DNA of 64,000 nt. Source: an uncultured Eubacterium sp. Its GTDB lineage: Bacteria > Bacillota > Clostridia > Lachnospirales > Lachnospiraceae. Made by a program: the position numbers and the translations under genes. Under the pieces are notes generated by a model, which was not told the origin of the DNA, did not search any database, and saw nothing but the letters and a program-made list of their open reading frames with translations. The stretch is taken from contig URKY01000001.1 of NCBI GenBank assembly GCA_900548465.1, positions 62,001-126,000 on the forward strand. The letters are read 5' to 3'. Positions 8,115 through 17,722 of the stretch are shown here, piece after piece. The number at the start of each line of letters is the position of its first letter. Within the stretch, counting starts at the first letter, position 1.

Positions 8115-9236
8115 ATGGAACCAATACATGTTTTAGTTTTAGATACAGTAATGGATCGTGGTGGTGCAGAAGCCATGATTATGAATTACATGAGAAATGT
8201 TAACAGAGAGATAATCCAATTTGACTTTTTAACGAATCGTGAATATCGGGCAGCCTATGAGGAGGAAATAGAAAGTCTTGGCGGAAAGGTATATCATATG
8301 TGCCCCATGTATCCCGGAAAATTCAGACAATATAAGCGGGAAATGAAAGAGTTTCTCAATAATCATCCTGAATATCAAATCATACATAGTAATCTGGAAG
8401 AAAGAAGCTACCTGCCTCTTAAGGTGGCAAAAAAAATGGGAGTGAAGGTAAGAATCTCGCATTCTCATAACAGACCTCTTGGAATAAATCCAAAACTTTT
8501 TGTAAGATATTACTTTAGATTCATGCTTAAATATTATAATACCCATATGTTTGCCTGTGGTACCGAAGCAGGGGACTGGTTGTATGGGAAAAAAAATAGA
8601 GATAAAGTTATTGTTATGAATAACGCAATAGATGCAAGGCAATATGCATACAATCCGGACATTGCAAAGAAAGTCCGTAAAGAATTGGGGCTTGGGAATG
8701 AAAAGGTTATTGGTCATGTAGGCAGATTTTTTCCACAAAAAAATCATAGCTTTTTAATAGATATATTTAAAACAATACATGAAAAAGACCCTGACACCGT
8801 ACTAGTATTGGTGGGAGGGGGAGAAAAAGATGATGCACTGAAAAATCAGATAAAGGAAAAAACTGACAGGTTAGGGCTTACGGGATATGTAAAGTTTCTT
8901 GGAGTCAGAGAAGATGTTGAGAGAATAATGCAAAGTTTTGATGTATTTCTTTTGCCATCTTTATTTGAGGGATTGCCGGTAACTATGATTGAGGCTCAGG
9001 CAGCAGGCCTGCCTTGTGTAATATCCGACAAAGTTCCGATTCAGTGTGATATCACAGGCAATGTTGACGTTGTGGCACTAAATGACAGTACTGAAAAATG
9101 GGCAGAGGTGGTGCTTGATAAGGCATACAATTTTACTAAAAGTGACACATATAACAAAATTGCAGATGCAGGTTTCGATGTGAAGAAACAGGCAAAGTGG
9201 TTGGAAAATTTTTATAAAGAGGCATTAATAAAATAA
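8115..9236 (+). CDS. Glycosyltransferase family 4 protein (copy 1 of a duplicated pair)
   Basis: The protein has 373 residues. VLVLDTVMDRGGAEAMIMNY opens the acceptor domain and IIHSNLEERSYLPLKVAKKM follows. The donor domain has VIGHVGRFFPQKNHSFLIDI, PSLFEGLPVTMIEAQAAGLP and FLGVREDVERIM. It is a clear paralogue of the gene at 9853-11061, including the shared MYPGKFRQYKRE / LYPGKFRRYRRE stretch. The two lie on either side of the sigma-factor gene, so a duplication probably occurred around it. Donor and linkage unknown. Confidence 0.92.
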   Translation: MEPIHVLVLDTVMDRGGAEAMIMNYMRNVNREIIQFDFLTNREYRAAYEEEIESLGGKVYHMCPMYPGKFRQYKREMKEFLNNHPEYQIIHSNLEERSYLPLKVAKKMGVKVRISHSHNRPLGINPKLFVRYYFRFMLKYYNTHMFACGTEAGDWLYGKKNRDKVIVMNNAIDARQYAYNPDIAKKVRKELGLGNEKVIGHVGRFFPQKNHSFLIDIFKTIHEKDPDTVLVLVGGGEKDDALKNQIKEKTDRLGLTGYVKFLGVREDVERIMQSFDVFLLPSLFEGLPVTMIEAQAAGLPCVISDKVPIQCDITGNVDVVALNDSTEKWAEVVLDKAYNFTKSDTYNKIADAGFDVKKQAKWLENFYKEALIK

Positions 9237-9271
9237 GCAAAACATACAGCAGATAAAATAAAAACGTTAAC

Positions 9272-9279
9272 GGGGGGGG
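9272..9279 (+). repeat. Run of eight G at the ribosome site of the sigma-factor gene
   Basis: In an AT-rich genome a G8 run stands 8 bases before the ATG of the sigma-factor gene, where the Shine-Dalgarno sequence should be. It is preceded by the 8-base palindrome CGTTAACG at 9265-9272. Slippage here would alter ribosome-site spacing or strength without touching the coding frame. Confidence 0.6.
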
Positions 9280-9287
9280 AAGAATAC

Positions 9288-9866
9288 ATGCTGGCAGTTA
9301 TTTTAGCACTTGAAGATGATGATCAAAGACACGAAGTGGAACAATGGTATCATGCATACTATAGATTAATGTATAAAATCATATTTGAGAGTATGAATGA
9401 CAGAGATGTTGCAGAGGAATTAATAAATGAGGCTTTTATCAAAATAATAAATAATTATGAAACAGTAAGAAATCTTAACAGATACCAGCAGGCCTTTTAT
9501 CACATTAGAACAGTGAAAAGTGTTATGCAGGATTATTTTAGAAAACATTTAAAAGACAGAGAAACATATGTGGATGATGAGGACATATTAGGATCCCTTG
9601 ATTATGAAATTAACAATAAATCAGTTAGAAGTGCTGAAGAACTTTGTATAGACAAAGTGGGAGTTGACCTTATTGTCAGATGTATGAAGGAACTAAAGCC
9701 AAGAGATTCTCTTGTTATTTGGGCAAGATACTATCTGGGAATGACAGAGGGAGAGATAGAAAAAGCTTTTGGTATAAAGGCAAGACAGGTGCATGTATTC
9801 CTGGCAAGAGCAAAAAATAGATTGATTAAGCGCATAAATGAAGAGGAAAAGAATGGAAAAGATTAA
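9288..9866 (+). CDS. ECF-like RNA polymerase sigma factor inside the glycan locus
   Basis: The protein has 192 residues. Region 2 is recognisable as YRLMYKIIFESM, DVAEELINEAFIKIINNY and YHIRTVKSVMQDYFRKHLK. Region 4 is KPRDSLVIWARYYLGMTEGE then IEKAFGIKARQVHVFLARAK, a helix-turn-helix for -35 recognition. No anti-sigma gene or extracytoplasmic sensor adjoins it. It lies between two paralogous glycosyltransferases, and its last 14 bases overlap the next gene, so translation is coupled. It may switch expression of this or another surface locus. Its target promoters were not identified. Confidence 0.85.
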   Translation: MLAVILALEDDDQRHEVEQWYHAYYRLMYKIIFESMNDRDVAEELINEAFIKIINNYETVRNLNRYQQAFYHIRTVKSVMQDYFRKHLKDRETYVDDEDILGSLDYEINNKSVRSAEELCIDKVGVDLIVRCMKELKPRDSLVIWARYYLGMTEGEIEKAFGIKARQVHVFLARAKNRLIKRINEEEKNGKD

Positions 9867-11061
9867 TGTCCTTGTACTTATAACTGTTATGGACAGGGCT
9901 GGAGCAGAAACAATGATGATGAACTATCTGCGACATATTGACAGGGGAAAAATACATATGGATTTTCTTATTAATAGACCCGGAAGGGCTGATTATGAGG
10001 ATGAAGTGGAAAAACTTGACAGTAAAATATATCATATGTGTGCGCTGTATCCGGGAAAATTCAGACGTTACAGAAGAGAATTTCGAAGATTTTTGGAAGA
10101 ACATAATGACTATGATGTAATCCACTCAAATCTGGAAGAGAAAAGCTATTATGCATTAAAGATTGCTCAGGAGATGGGGATAAAGGTGCGAATTGTCCAT
10201 GCACACTCAGCTCCTAAAGGCCATGATTTGAAAATGATAATGCGATTGTATTTTAGAAAGAAAATGCATAAGTATTGTACTCATAGAGTAGCCTGTGGTG
10301 AAAAAGCGGCTAAATGGTTGTTTGGAGATGACATAAATATTGTTTCTATGGAGGAATATGTTGAAAAAAGTAACAGCATAGATTCTATGTCTTATGATGG
10401 CATGGAAAATAAAACTGTAGTGATAATGAAAAATGCCATAGACACAAAAAAATTCAGACATTCAGATAATGAAAGAAAAAATATAAGAACTGAATTAGGG
10501 ATAGATGAAAAAACTTTGATTATAGGGCATGTAGGAAGATTTGTGCCGGTAAAAAATCAAAGTTTTTTAATAGATATATTTAAATATGTTAATAACATAC
10601 AAAACAACAGCAGACTTTTGTTAATAGGTGGTGGAAATTCCAAAGAAGAAATCTCCTATAAACAGGAGATTCAAAATAAGGTGAAAAAACTTGGACTCGA
10701 GGATAGGGTAATATTCACAGGTGTCAGAGAGGATGTTAATAATCTCATGGAGGCTATGGATATTTTTGTAATGCCGTCTCTCAGCGAAGGCTTTCCGGTA
10801 ACTCTGGTGGAAGCGCAGGCTGCAGGACTTAGATGCCTAGTGTCAGATAATGTTCAAAACGATGTTAATCTGACAGGGGAAATTCAGTATAAGGCACTGG
10901 AGGATGGCGAAGAAGAGTGGGGAGAGAAAGTGTTGGAGATGGTGAATATAAAAATAGATATGTTTGAGATGGAGAAAAGAGTTAAAAAAGCAGGTTTTGA
11001 TATAAGTGATAACGTAAAATTGTTGAAGGAATTCTATGTGTTAGCAAGCCGTGGAAAATGA
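9853..11061 (+). CDS. Glycosyltransferase family 4 protein (copy 2 of a duplicated pair)
   Basis: Starting at the ATG at 9853 gives 402 residues. An in-frame ATG at 9838 exists, but AAGAGG at 9841-9846 is correctly placed only for 9853. VLVLITVMDRAGAETMMMNY, VIHSNLEEKSYYALKIAQEM, IIGHVGRFVPVKNQSFLIDI and PSLSEGFPVTLVEAQAAGL match the gene at 8115-9236. This copy has about 25 extra residues around VEKSNSIDSMSYDGMENK, before the donor domain. The EGFP-type motif replaces EGLP. Both copies have intact sites, so they may add two related residues. Confidence 0.91.
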   Translation: MEKINVLVLITVMDRAGAETMMMNYLRHIDRGKIHMDFLINRPGRADYEDEVEKLDSKIYHMCALYPGKFRRYRREFRRFLEEHNDYDVIHSNLEEKSYYALKIAQEMGIKVRIVHAHSAPKGHDLKMIMRLYFRKKMHKYCTHRVACGEKAAKWLFGDDINIVSMEEYVEKSNSIDSMSYDGMENKTVVIMKNAIDTKKFRHSDNERKNIRTELGIDEKTLIIGHVGRFVPVKNQSFLIDIFKYVNNIQNNSRLLLIGGGNSKEEISYKQEIQNKVKKLGLEDRVIFTGVREDVNNLMEAMDIFVMPSLSEGFPVTLVEAQAAGLRCLVSDNVQNDVNLTGEIQYKALEDGEEEWGEKVLEMVNIKIDMFEMEKRVKKAGFDISDNVKLLKEFYVLASRGK

Positions 11062-11138
11062 TTAGAGTAACAATTAGGTTTGAATTGGGGGAAAAATATT
11101 GATGGTGAGTTTTAGTGCAGATTAAGTAGGAGATTTTT

Positions 11139-12140
11139 ATGTTTAATCAAAAGCCAATATTATTAAGTATTATTGTACCGATTTATAATGCAGAGCTTTA
11201 TTTGAAAAGATGTTTAGAAAGCATAAATAAAATAAAAGCATCAGACATAGAGGTTTTACTCATAGATGATGGTTCTACAGATAATAGTAGTGTGATCTGC
11301 AAGGAATACTGCAAAAAAGATGTGCGTTTTTACTTTTTTAAAAAACAAAATGGTGGTGTGTCATCAACAAGGAATTATAGGATAAAGAAGGCAAGAGGAA
11401 GGTATATTTATTTTTTAGATAGTGATGACTATGTAGAAAGTTACAAAATGTCAAAAATTATTGAATTATTAAAAGATGAAATAGAGGTTTTGAGCTTTTT
11501 ATATGTAAGAGATGAGAAGGTAATATCCCATAACAATGTAGAAACTAGAGTGTTGGATAAAGAGGCATTATTGGACAGCTTAAAAGGGGAAACTTTTGCA
11601 AACGACTTTGGATATGTATGGAATAAAATATATAAAAAAGAAATAATTCAAACAAAAAATGTTCTGTTTGAGGAGAAAGTTTCAGAAAGAGAAGATTTAT
11701 TATTTAATATAGACTATTTTGAAAATGTTAATAAGATGATTATTTATAATGATTATGTATATCATTATATTCAGTACGAAAATAGTCTGTCTAAAAGAAG
11801 GGTACAAAAAGAATCCGTTAATAATTTTATAGAGTTGTTAGAAACAAAGTTGGAAGAGAATTACTTGAAGCAAAGTATTATTGTTAATGATGTCGTTATG
11901 AAGTTGGTGGCGGATTATATTGTAAAAAATATATTTGATGATTGGGATAGGTATAAAGATATTAAACAAGTATTTAATGAAGTTTTAGAATATGAGAGGT
12001 ATGTTTGTAACGCCAATTCCCGTAATCGCTATCTTAAAATATTGAAAATATGTTTTAAGATTAAAAACATTTACCCTTTTTATTGTTATTATAGATTATC
12101 AAATGTGAAGAAGAAAATAAAAACGCTAAAAGAGCAGTGA
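11139..12140 (+). CDS. Glycosyltransferase family 2 protein
   Basis: The protein has 333 residues with a GT-A fold: LLSIIVPIYNAELYLKRCLE near residue 7, LIDDGSTDNSS near 45, KQNGGVSSTRNYRIKKARGR, and the metal-binding FLDSDDY near 97. The C-terminal half has no recognisable extra domain and is very AT-rich. GTAGGAGA precedes the ATG by 6 bases. It is a cytoplasmic enzyme acting on lipid-linked repeat units. Donor sugar not predictable. Confidence 0.91.
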   Translation: MFNQKPILLSIIVPIYNAELYLKRCLESINKIKASDIEVLLIDDGSTDNSSVICKEYCKKDVRFYFFKKQNGGVSSTRNYRIKKARGRYIYFLDSDDYVESYKMSKIIELLKDEIEVLSFLYVRDEKVISHNNVETRVLDKEALLDSLKGETFANDFGYVWNKIYKKEIIQTKNVLFEEKVSEREDLLFNIDYFENVNKMIIYNDYVYHYIQYENSLSKRRVQKESVNNFIELLETKLEENYLKQSIIVNDVVMKLVADYIVKNIFDDWDRYKDIKQVFNEVLEYERYVCNANSRNRYLKILKICFKIKNIYPFYCYYRLSNVKKKIKTLKEQ

Positions 12141-12152
12141 GTGGAGTGAATA

Positions 12153-13274
12153 TTGAGTTTATCAGAACAAAAAATTAGACAATCAAATAGAGATACAACT
12201 TTAATTTTAATGCCAATCGTCGCAATAATTGGAAAACTAATACAGTTCTTTATACTTCCGGACAAATATTTTTATGACAGTTCCAGAATGCAAAGTATGA
12301 TGAATAAAGATGGAAAAATGCAGGCTTGGGGAGATGCTTATGAAACGGTAGTTGATATATTTAGTAAAATAAATTATTTTGGATTTACTAAAATAGAACA
12401 GTGGAGCATTGAACTGGGAATCGTATTTACTATACTTTTAATGATTATTATATCAAGAGTAAAAGAGATGTCACTAATGGAAAGCATATATACATTAATG
12501 GCAACAGGATTACTGAATATATATGTATTTGTGTTGGCTAAGGAGCCTATACAGATGTTTTTCTTTATGTGCATAATGGTCATAGTTTTTTTGCCAATTA
12601 AGAATCCGGTTATTAAATTATTAGGGGGAAGTTTAATTTACTATTGGGAATCTAATACATTTAGAGAATACTATATTATGATGGCAGTAATGTCATTGGT
12701 TTTGTTCTTTATTTTTTATATATTAAAAAAGATGAAAAAAATAAGACTAATTCATGTGTTGATAGTAGTGGTTTTCTGCTATGCAGTGATGTTTGCTTTT
12801 GTTTATGCAAGTCAGTTTGCAATGCCGGAAGAATATAAGACGGTTATGACGGTAAGGGACGAGTATGCAAATCAAGATGCAAATACTACAATTGCTAATA
12901 TTTGGCCAGTTGAAGGAAATTATGGTTTATTTATGGCAAATTATGTAATATGTTCCGTTAGAATGATGATTCCAGTGGAATTGATTGTGAAAAGTCCGGT
13001 TTATTTTCCGTTTTTCATATACCAGATATGGATTTTAGTGTATTGGATTAAAGGTTTAAAAAATTTGAAACGGCTTAATAATGATGTGCTATTAGCCCTG
13101 ACATTTTTTACAGCCTATTTATTTGGTAGCTTTGTTTTTGAACCAGATTTTGGCTCATGGGTAAGACATGAGGCTGCAACATTTCCGCTATTCCACATTA
13201 TGGCCTATGAATATTTAGGAAGAAGGGATATAGCTATTAGGAGAGAAATTTATTATGAAACAACGAATGTATAA
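12153..13274 (+). CDS. Polytopic membrane protein, probable polysaccharide polymerase (Wzy-type)
   Basis: The 373 residues contain about nine or ten hydrophobic segments, such as IGKLIQFFILP, IELGIVFTILLMIIISRV, MFFFMCIMVIVFLPI and IRLIHVLIVVVFCYAVMFAF. No soluble domain is recognisable. By size, topology and position among glycosyltransferases and a flippase it is the best candidate for the repeat-unit polymerase, which the locus otherwise lacks. The assignment is by exclusion, since Wzy proteins share little sequence. A TTG start with GTGGAG upstream is used. The 3' end overlaps the next gene by 20 bases. Confidence 0.6.
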   Translation: MSLSEQKIRQSNRDTTLILMPIVAIIGKLIQFFILPDKYFYDSSRMQSMMNKDGKMQAWGDAYETVVDIFSKINYFGFTKIEQWSIELGIVFTILLMIIISRVKEMSLMESIYTLMATGLLNIYVFVLAKEPIQMFFFMCIMVIVFLPIKNPVIKLLGGSLIYYWESNTFREYYIMMAVMSLVLFFIFYILKKMKKIRLIHVLIVVVFCYAVMFAFVYASQFAMPEEYKTVMTVRDEYANQDANTTIANIWPVEGNYGLFMANYVICSVRMMIPVELIVKSPVYFPFFIYQIWILVYWIKGLKNLKRLNNDVLLALTFFTAYLFGSFVFEPDFGSWVRHEAATFPLFHIMAYEYLGRRDIAIRREIYYETTNV

Positions 13275-14442
13275 TACTTTTTTAAGAAAACTAAATAATA
13301 AAGTTATTGCTAATCTATTTACAGAAATTGGATATACAATTTTAAAAATATATTATTATATTACTTCAATATTTATAAAAATAAGAAATAAATGTATTCC
13401 AATATCGTACAACAATGTTTTAAATGCTCGAAAAATTATATCTGGTGTTAGACCGAAGCCGGATATGACGTATAAAGCAAATAACCAGCCAATAGATCCA
13501 AGCGTTAAATTATCGGTAATAATTCCCGCTTATAATGTAGAAGAGTATATCAATGAATGCCTGTCAACTGTGTTAAATCAGAAGACGAAGTATAGTTATG
13601 AGGTGATTGTTATAAATGATGGATCAACGGATGATACCGAAAGTAAGATAAAAGAGTTTAACGATAAAAGAATAACATATATTAATCAGAAAAATGGGGG
13701 ATTATCGGAGGCAAGAAATGTAGGATTAGATACAGCAAAAGGGAAATATGTGCTTTTTTTGGATTCTGACGATGTAATGTGCAAAGGTGCAATCGAGAAT
13801 ATGATGGATTCAATCTGTGAAAATGATGCAGACATTGTAGTTGGTAGTTTTTATATGTTTTCAAAAGAATTTGATACAAAGCAGGATTGCATTATTCAAA
13901 ATCAAATAATAGTAGGTGATGCGAGCCAAGCAGTAAAAAAACCAGGCTATGCATGGGGAAAAGTTTACAAAAGAAGTCTTTTTGAAAAAGTTAGATTTCC
14001 CGTTGGAGCATGGTATGAGGATACGCTGATTTCTTCTGTAATATATCGTATGTGTAAAAAAATGGTGACTTTAGATAAGATAGTATGTGGGTATAGAATT
14101 AATCCAAAGGGAATATCACAAACTGCACGTTTAACACCAAAAAGCTTGGATCATTATTGGGTTATGGAAGACGTTATGGATAAAGTAGAAGAGAATAATT
14201 TAAAAAATGATGAGGTTTTCTACGATATTGTTTTTAACCATATGTCAACTTTTTTGTATAGAAGACTTTCATTAATGGATGAAGAAGTGATAAAGAGCGC
14301 TTTTATTTTAGCTTGCGACATGTTAAACAAAATACGCCCTCCGGAATATATGGTTCATGGAAGCAAAATGAAAAGGGATTTGGAAGAGGCGTTTAAGACA
14401 GGAAATTATGATCTTTGGAAATTAGCAGCTTTTTTAATATAG
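13255..14442 (+). CDS. Glycosyltransferase family 2 protein with N-terminal extension
   Basis: The protein has 395 residues. An 80-residue basic, partly hydrophobic extension (FTEIGYTILKIYYYITSIFI) precedes the GT-A domain, which begins KLSVIIPAYNVEEYINECLS. VINDGSTDDTE, QKNGGLSEARNVGLDTAKGK and LFLDSDDV complete the signature. The extension could hold the enzyme at the membrane. The start lies inside the polymerase-like gene (20-base overlap), indicating coupled translation. The next gene starts 10 bases after its stop. Confidence 0.9.
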   Translation: MKQRMYNTFLRKLNNKVIANLFTEIGYTILKIYYYITSIFIKIRNKCIPISYNNVLNARKIISGVRPKPDMTYKANNQPIDPSVKLSVIIPAYNVEEYINECLSTVLNQKTKYSYEVIVINDGSTDDTESKIKEFNDKRITYINQKNGGLSEARNVGLDTAKGKYVLFLDSDDVMCKGAIENMMDSICENDADIVVGSFYMFSKEFDTKQDCIIQNQIIVGDASQAVKKPGYAWGKVYKRSLFEKVRFPVGAWYEDTLISSVIYRMCKKMVTLDKIVCGYRINPKGISQTARLTPKSLDHYWVMEDVMDKVEENNLKNDEVFYDIVFNHMSTFLYRRLSLMDEEVIKSAFILACDMLNKIRPPEYMVHGSKMKRDLEEAFKTGNYDLWKLAAFLI

Positions 14443-14451
14443 AGAGGTTTT

Positions 14452-15540
14452 ATGAACAGAATGAATTTATGTTTTTTTTCGGGGGATATTACGAGAAGCG
14501 GGGGAACTGAAAGAGTGGCTATATTAATAGCTAACGAATTAAATAAGGATGAAAGATATAAAGTCAGCTTTGTTAGTCTTACTGAAAACAAAAAAGATAC
14601 TTTTTTTAAATTAGATGAGAACATACAGAGGAATGTTTTATATAAAGAAGAGGTAAAAGGCTTAACTCATATATTGGGGTATATTAATAGATTAAAAAAA
14701 GTAGTTAAAAGTAATAATATAGATGCTCTAATTGATATTGATGGAATAATAGATATTTATTCTATACCGGTTAAATGGCTAACGGGGGTAAAAGTAATAT
14801 CATGGGAGCATTTTAACATATACCATCATCCTAATCAAAAAATGAGAAGTTATGTTAGAAAATTTGCTGTAAAATATTTAGATGCAATAGTTACCCTTAC
14901 AGAGCAGGATAAGCGATATTATAATGAGGAATTGAAATTTAAATGCCCCATTAAAGCAATATGCAACCCTGTAATTGATAGAAAAAAAGATAATATATAT
15001 AACAAAAGTTCCAAAGTGATTATTAGTGTAGGGAGATTAACATATCAAAAAGGATTTGACAGATTAGTGGATGTGGCAGAAATAGTGTTGAAGAAACATT
15101 CTGATTGGAAATGGTTAGTGTTCGGTGAAGGCGAAGATTATGCAGAACTACAAAAATCTATAAATGAAAAAAAATTGTCTAATAATTTAAAATTAATGGG
15201 AAATGTTAACAACATAGAAGAACAGTATAGAGAATCATCAATTTTTGTTATGACTTCCAGATTTGAAGGGCTTCCTATGACACTATTAGAAGCTAAGTCT
15301 TATAAATTACCTATAGTAAGTTTTGATATAAAAACAGGACCGAGAGAGTGTGTTTTAGATGAAGTTAATGGGTATTTAGTACAGGATGAAAATATTAAGT
15401 TATTATCAGATAGAATTTGTGATTTGGTCGAGGATGATAAAAAACGCATAAATTTTTCACAACATGCATTAGATAATACCGAAAAATTTGATATAAATAA
15501 AATTGTAGACGAATGGAAAATGCTGTTAAACAGCATATAA
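14452..15540 (+). CDS. Glycosyltransferase family 4 protein
   Basis: The protein has 362 residues and a GT-B fold. SGDITRSGGTERVAILIANE opens the acceptor domain and VISWEHFNIYHHP is in the inter-domain region. VGRLTYQKGFDRLVD, WLVFGEGEDYAEL and TSRFEGLPMTLLEAKSYKLP form the donor site. The pattern resembles amylovoran- and galactan-type GT4 enzymes, but the sugar cannot be stated. AGAGAGG precedes the ATG. It lies 9 bases after the preceding GT2 gene. Confidence 0.91.
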   Translation: MNRMNLCFFSGDITRSGGTERVAILIANELNKDERYKVSFVSLTENKKDTFFKLDENIQRNVLYKEEVKGLTHILGYINRLKKVVKSNNIDALIDIDGIIDIYSIPVKWLTGVKVISWEHFNIYHHPNQKMRSYVRKFAVKYLDAIVTLTEQDKRYYNEELKFKCPIKAICNPVIDRKKDNIYNKSSKVIISVGRLTYQKGFDRLVDVAEIVLKKHSDWKWLVFGEGEDYAELQKSINEKKLSNNLKLMGNVNNIEEQYRESSIFVMTSRFEGLPMTLLEAKSYKLPIVSFDIKTGPRECVLDEVNGYLVQDENIKLLSDRICDLVEDDKKRINFSQHALDNTEKFDINKIVDEWKMLLNSI

Positions 15541-15563
15541 ATTAAAGGTTGGAAATACATATT

Positions 15564-16697
15564 ATGAACAGTGAAGAAACAATAAGAATATTAGTATGGG
15601 GAATGTCAGAAAATATTGGAGGCATTGAAACATTTATAATGAATGTTTATAGAAATATTGATAGAAACAAAGTTCAATTTGATTTTTTATGTTCCCACAA
15701 CAGTCCACGTATTGCTTTTGAAGATGAGATAGAGCAAATGGGGGGGCGAATTTTTAGGATAATGTATTCTGAAAGAGAGTCAATAATTAAGTCACGAAAA
15801 TGTTTAAAGGATTTTTTTAAACAGCATCCTGAAATAAAGGGGGTTCATATACATGCAAATTTTCCATATGCATTTCCGCTTAAATACGCAAAAAAATCGG
15901 GAATAAAATTGAGAATTCTTCATTCACATAATAGTGCAGGGATAGAAAAAGAAAAATATGGAATAAAGAAGTTTATAGATAAACTGAGAAAAAGACAGGT
16001 TGCAGGACAGATTAGTAGATACCCAAATGTATATTTAGCCTGTTCAGATTCAGCAGGAGAGTATATGTTTAATGATATACCTTTTCATTGGATAAAGAAT
16101 GGAATAAATGTTAGTGAGTTTAGATTTGATGCAGTTATTAGAAAAGAGTACAGAAACAAATTTAATATAGATGAAAACACTACTGTCATAGGATTTATTG
16201 GAAGATATAGAGAACAAAAGAATCCTTTATACTTACTAGAGATTTTTAAAGAATATTCAATTATAAACAATAGAGCTCTTCTTGTTATGATTGGAATAGG
16301 AGATATGCAGGAAGAAGTAGATAAAAAAATAAAAGAATTAGAATTAGAACAAAAAGTAATACAATTAGGAACAAGAGAGGATACTAATGATTTGTATAAA
16401 ATGATGGATGCATTTTTGTTACCGTCTCTTTATGAAGGATTACCTGTAGTGCTGGTTGAAGCTCAGACCTCAGGGCTTACTTGTTTTGTGTCTGATACTA
16501 CAACAAAGCAGGTAAATCTTACTGATTTAATAAACTTCTATTCAATAAAAAGTAGCCCGCAACAATGGGCTAAATTAATGGACAGACAAATAAAAAGATG
16601 TAGAAGAGAAGGTTATGCGGAAGAAATAATTGAAGCTGGGTTTGATATGAAAGATGTTGCAAAGAAATTAGAAAAAATATACTTGTCTGTAGAGTGA
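15564..16697 (+). CDS. Glycosyltransferase family 4 protein containing a G7 tract
   Basis: From the ATG at 15564 the protein has 377 residues. A TTG at 15549 is in frame, but an AAAGG directly touches it, so ATG is preferred. GMSENIGGIETFIMNVYRNI, LRILHSHNSAG, VIGFIGRYREQKNPLYLLEI and PSLYEGLPVVLVEAQTSGL are the GT4 signatures. It is more distantly related to the duplicated pair at 8115 and 9853. A run of seven G (15740-15746) lies early in the frame at Gly-Gly, an unusual homopolymer for this composition. Confidence 0.9.
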   Translation: MNSEETIRILVWGMSENIGGIETFIMNVYRNIDRNKVQFDFLCSHNSPRIAFEDEIEQMGGRIFRIMYSERESIIKSRKCLKDFFKQHPEIKGVHIHANFPYAFPLKYAKKSGIKLRILHSHNSAGIEKEKYGIKKFIDKLRKRQVAGQISRYPNVYLACSDSAGEYMFNDIPFHWIKNGINVSEFRFDAVIRKEYRNKFNIDENTTVIGFIGRYREQKNPLYLLEIFKEYSIINNRALLVMIGIGDMQEEVDKKIKELELEQKVIQLGTREDTNDLYKMMDAFLLPSLYEGLPVVLVEAQTSGLTCFVSDTTTKQVNLTDLINFYSIKSSPQQWAKLMDRQIKRCRREGYAEEIIEAGFDMKDVAKKLEKIYLSVE

Positions 16698-16729
16698 TAA
16701 GTGGGCATAGATATTAAGGAGATGGGAAA

Positions 16730-17686
16730 ATGGAAGATAAGGTTTCAATAATAGTTCCTATATTTAATGTAGAACAATGGTTAGATGAATGTGTGCAGAG
16801 TATTGTTATGCAGACATACAAAAACATAGAGATAGTTTTGGTAGATGATGGATCGACAGACAATTCAGGAAATATTTGTGAAGAATGGAAAGTAAAAGAT
16901 AAAAGGGTTGTCGTTGTACATAAGAAAAATGGTGGATTATCGTCGGCAAGAAATGCGGGGTTAGACGTTTGCACAGGCGATTATGTAAATTTTGTAGATA
17001 GTGATGATTATATACATCCGGATGCAATTAATTATATGTTGAAAAATATGAAAGAAAAAAAAGTACCTATCGTACGCTGTGCAATGAATAAAATTATTAA
17101 TGGCAAATGTATTGAGAGTAAAGACATTGATGAGGAAAAAATATATTACAGGAATGATTTGTTAGAGGGGTTTTATTATTATAAAGAAGGACTTTGTGGA
17201 AGTGTTTGTGATAAGTTGTTCAAGGCGGAAATTTTTGAATCCCTAAGGTTTCCGGAAGGACTAAATAGTGAAGATTACTATGCTTTATTTAATGCCTATT
17301 TGAATGCAGATATGATGTTCTATAATAATAAATGTTTTTACAATTATAGAATTAGAGAAAACTCAATTTGCACAACGCAGGTAATTACCCCACACACATT
17401 TGATAAAATAAAAATAAGTGACAAAATAAGGGAGATAACAGAAAAGGAAGTTCCACAGAAAATGGCGGATGCGGAAGCGTTTCAAATATTATCCAGATTT
17501 TTTGTATATTCAGAAATTGTTTATAGAGATGAGAATAATCCGGAGAAGAACGAATGGATAGCAGAACTTAAAAAATATAAAAGATTGATATTAAAAAACA
17601 AAAAAATTGAGTTAAAGTTTAAAGTGAAATACTTTTGTTTTATTTATTTGACAAGAATGTATATAAAATTGTTAAAAAACCATTAA
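16730..17686 (+). CDS. Glycosyltransferase family 2 protein
   Basis: The protein has 318 residues. KVSIIVPIFNVEQWLDECVQ, VLVDDGSTDNSGNICEEW, HKKNGGLSSARNAGLD and NFVDSDDYIHPDA give a complete GT-A donor and metal site. The C-terminus ends in a short basic, aromatic helix (FCFIYLTRMYIKLL) that may touch the membrane. AAGGAGATGGG precedes the ATG. It lies 33 bases after the previous glycosyltransferase and 36 before licD. Confidence 0.92.
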   Translation: MEDKVSIIVPIFNVEQWLDECVQSIVMQTYKNIEIVLVDDGSTDNSGNICEEWKVKDKRVVVVHKKNGGLSSARNAGLDVCTGDYVNFVDSDDYIHPDAINYMLKNMKEKKVPIVRCAMNKIINGKCIESKDIDEEKIYYRNDLLEGFYYYKEGLCGSVCDKLFKAEIFESLRFPEGLNSEDYYALFNAYLNADMMFYNNKCFYNYRIRENSICTTQVITPHTFDKIKISDKIREITEKEVPQKMADAEAFQILSRFFVYSEIVYRDENNPEKNEWIAELKKYKRLILKNKKIELKFKVKYFCFIYLTRMYIKLLKNH

Positions 17687-17722
17687 TCTAATTAAAAATG
17701 TAATATGTAAAGGAAAAGCAAA

